From positions 124,001 to 188,000 of the forward strand of contig NZ_WRXN01000009.1 of the NCBI RefSeq assembly GCF_009758205.1: a stretch of DNA of 64,000 nucleotides, read 5' to 3'. The DNA comes from Chitinophaga tropicalis. GTDB taxonomy: Bacteria; Bacteroidota; Bacteroidia; Chitinophagales; Chitinophagaceae. A program made the position numbers and the translations under genes. The notes under the pieces are model-generated. The model was not told the origin of the DNA. It did no database searches and saw only the letters and a list, made by a program, of their open reading frames with translations. How positions within the stretch are numbered: the first letter of the stretch is position 1; every line of letters begins with the position of its first letter. Of this stretch, positions 63,101-64,000 are shown one piece after another.

Positions 63101-63605
63101 GCACCTGGAGGCGGTACCTTCCATCTGCACCGGTACTGGCGCCGGTGGCTGTGCCTTTTACACGGACGCTCACACCAGGCATGGGTTGTCCTTTGTTGTT
63201 CGTTACCTGTCCGCCGATGGTGAGTTGTTGTTGTACAAGCGCTGTTATCTTCTTTTTTATAATGACGATGTTGCCGGTGACGGCATATGTCAGCGACCGG
63301 CCGGCCAGGCATTTGTCCATTACTTCTTCGAGTGAAGCAGACTTTACTTCAAGTGTTACATTCCCTGCTTCTTTCAGCATTTGTGGGTTGTATAAAAAAT
63401 TGAAGCCTGTTTGTTTTTTGATCTTGCGAAAGATTTCCCTCAGCGAGGTTTGATGTTCCGACAAGGTGATCTGCTGTGCGAAGCCTGTAGCCCTGGCCTG
63501 TAGCATTGTGAAGATCAGTAGAACGGTGGCAAGTTTCATAACCAACAGGATTTTACAAGCAATACGACGTCCTGTCCTGTATTTACCAGGAGCATAAAAT
63601 TTCAT
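60180..63605 (-). CDS. SusC/RagA-family receptor with N-terminal STN domain
   Basis: A 1141-residue TonB-dependent transducer. A long N-terminal signal precedes the STN domain at about 50-115 (TSLREIFRKIKKQTGFNFLY), then a carboxypeptidase-regulatory-like domain at about 130-215 and the plug with LVVIDGIPMLGVNDAINNVN and SATALYGSRGANGVVIITTK. The barrel ends in VGLNLSL. The STN domain contacts a FecR anti-sigma factor, and a FecR gene lies directly upstream, so substrate binding should switch on the operon. The first ATG at 63605 is used; one at 63539 also begins a hydrophobic stretch. Confidence 0.95.
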   Translation of the reverse strand: MKFYAPGKYRTGRRIACKILLVMKLATVLLIFTMLQARATGFAQQITLSEHQTSLREIFRKIKKQTGFNFLYNPQMLKEAGNVTLEVKSASLEEVMDKCLAGRSLTYAVTGNIVIIKKKITALVQQQLTIGGQVTNNKGQPMPGVSVRVKGTATGASTGADGRYRLQVPDNNVILVFSFIGHATKEVPVNGQSVINVQLTEGSTALNTLVVVSYGIQRKRDIVGAIDGVQAPEIRDMPVGTFAEKLQGKMPGMQMAQASGRPGQGMDLRIRGAASIGGSNKPLVVIDGIPMLGVNDAINNVNPDEIETFSLLKDASATALYGSRGANGVVIITTKRGKAGKSRIDFNAYYGVATMMKELKPDVMNGTELATYMKGFYEDKARYENYTGGIPAAYQNPEEYGEGTDWYSLLMRDAPVQSYSLSFSTGNERSTLSVIGGYFNQQGIMKNSGYKRYSLRINADMNLNDHIRIGANLAPSLQLEHNNRQGTNFNVDGQRAILASALMIPSMGSPYNTDGSLALGIQGFPGMFSWANPLRQLLETNDDATRTRLLGNIYTEIKFLKDFSFNTSFNYDIGLFARKKFVPSTAVGGFNNVPIANAPPGDKSAYGESNFNYSYNWTNENILNWQHTFNGKHAVKVLLGQSTQQFSDYRNNLTGRDFPDNSVEYLNAATRFTLSNSTSEGWALVSYFARLNYDFKGKYLLQASLRRDGSSRFGINNRWGTFPAVGVGWIVSEEPFMKGLTWLSYGKIRSSYGLTGSNELDGNYTAIPLVGSNNYVFGSTLAPGKVQTTLGNNLLSWEKSAQLDIGIDAGLFNDRVTISYDYYHKLTQGLLYPVAVPRASGYSTVQDNVGDIKFWGHELTINTRNLTGNFKWNTGFNIAFNRNKVTRLGINNAPIADKPSTTITDFTDWRTQVGMPLGLFYGYVFDGVYMNQAEFDKGPKYYNASGVLMSDVGTVRMKDVNGDGKVTPDDKTFIGNPNPDFIFGFTNNFSYREFDLGITMSGTYGNDLKNGMDESLYNLDGAFNGPKELLQRWRSEDDPGNGRIQRTKAGSTMLARSDNSYFIYNASHLTINNITLGYTFRKIKNVQSFRIYGSVQNAYIFTSYPGNPEVSSSGLNGVSQGQDLGAYPVPRTYVVGLNLSL

Positions 63606-63792
63606 ATCTTTAGTTTATGTAGGTTGAATATTGATTGATGTCTGTCTGATGTCTGTCGGGATTCTCCCACATATTATCCGGGAGCGCCGCAATCGCTTCC
63701 GGATTCCTTTTTTGTGGTAGTATATCAGTCCGAAATTTTTATTAACAGTAACCAGGATACTACCTTTTTAAGGGGTCCCAGGTTGTATAGTT

Positions 63793-64000
63793 CTATGTCA
63801 TAACGATGATCCGCCTCCCGTCGGTTTTAAAGTGAACAAGGCCTGTCATTGATAATATTCTGAGTACTTCATCGATACGTTCGAAGCGAGAAATGGTTCC
63901 TTCAAAATCTTTTCCGTCCATATTTCCTCTGAATTCCACATCTACATCATACCAGCGGGCCAGCTTTTTCATTACGCTGCGAATGTTTTCGCCGTTGAAC
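63793..64000 (-). CDS. FecR-family anti-sigma factor, C-terminus only
   Basis: Reading the minus strand from the right edge gives about 68 residues ending at a TAG at 63793. They include GENIRSVMKKLARWYDVDVE, FEGTISRFERIDEVLRILSM and VHFKTDGRRIIVMT, the DUF4974 end of FecR-like anti-sigma factors. It precedes the STN SusC by 187 bases. The FecR N-terminal part and, presumably, an ECF sigma factor gene lie outside the window. Confidence 0.85.
   Translation of the reverse strand, partial: FNGENIRSVMKKLARWYDVDVEFRGNMDGKDFEGTISRFERIDEVLRILSMTGLVHFKTDGRRIIVMT

Noticed and set aside
63620..63660. Double GATGTCTGTC upstream of the STN SusC, considered as an operator
   Set aside because: Only two short direct copies in a leader region; too little to call a regulatory site.

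Overview
The window looks like a chromosome segment of a Bacteroidota bacterium, most likely family Chitinophagaceae and close to Chitinophaga. The grounds are two SusC/SusD pairs, TAnnTTTG-type -7 promoter elements, lipoboxes on many secreted proteins, and families typical of this group (DUF3667, DUF3810, DUF4920, LVIVD-repeat protein, FecR with DUF4974). This is judged from protein families and motifs; no database search was possible. No rRNA, tRNA, CRISPR array, insertion sequence or prophage was seen.

Region 1 (1-5.1 kb, minus strand): a SusC/SusD nutrient-uptake pair, followed by the first codons of a secreted protein that runs off the left edge. Region 2 (5.1-10.3 kb) is a regulatory island: an AhpD/carboxymuconolactone-decarboxylase-like enzyme, a MocR-type regulator, an exported RidA-like protein in an operon with an ECF41-type sigma factor, an HxlR regulator and a divergent metallo-beta-lactamase-fold enzyme. 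Two copies of TGTCACG-N16-TGTC, close to the reported ECF41 promoter consensus, lie before the decarboxylase and before the ridA-sigma operon, so a small self-activating regulon can be read from the sequence.

Region 3 (10-37.5 kb) is mostly housekeeping: YggS, acyl-CoA dehydrogenase, an arginase-like enzyme, a GH63-like glucosidase, a DUF3810 metalloprotease-like membrane protein, a fructosamine-kinase-like protein, a hybrid histidine kinase, the DUF177-rpmF-plsX cluster, a very large NtrY-like kinase with mazG, tex, enoyl-CoA hydratase, a HipA-like kinase overlapping a DUF3037 gene, and several lipoproteins and envelope proteins.

Region 4 (37.6-50 kb, minus strand) is a carbohydrate cluster: GH127, an alpha-L-rhamnosidase (GH78), an esterase with an N-terminal STN-like domain, a Gfo/Idh/MocA oxidoreductase, and a 1246-residue polysaccharide synthase fused to two periplasmic TIM-barrel domains. 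The second barrel has lost both catalytic glutamates, whereas its apparent paralogue in the overlapping upstream lipoprotein gene keeps both. Region 5 (50-53.1 kb) holds a Clp-N/TPR protein without an ATPase, a membrane protein and a propeller-like protein.

Region 6 (53.3-64 kb) is a pectin/rhamnogalacturonan utilization locus: pectate lyase on the plus strand, then on the minus strand FecR (partial), an STN-bearing SusC, SusD, a DUF6528-like lipoprotein and a GH106-like rhamnosidase. FecR plus an STN SusC implies control by trans-envelope sigma/anti-sigma signalling.

Scattered between genes are four related hairpins with the core AATTGCTTTYGCC (two with a UUCG loop), an 11-bp repeat present six times, and a 57-bp repeat present twice.
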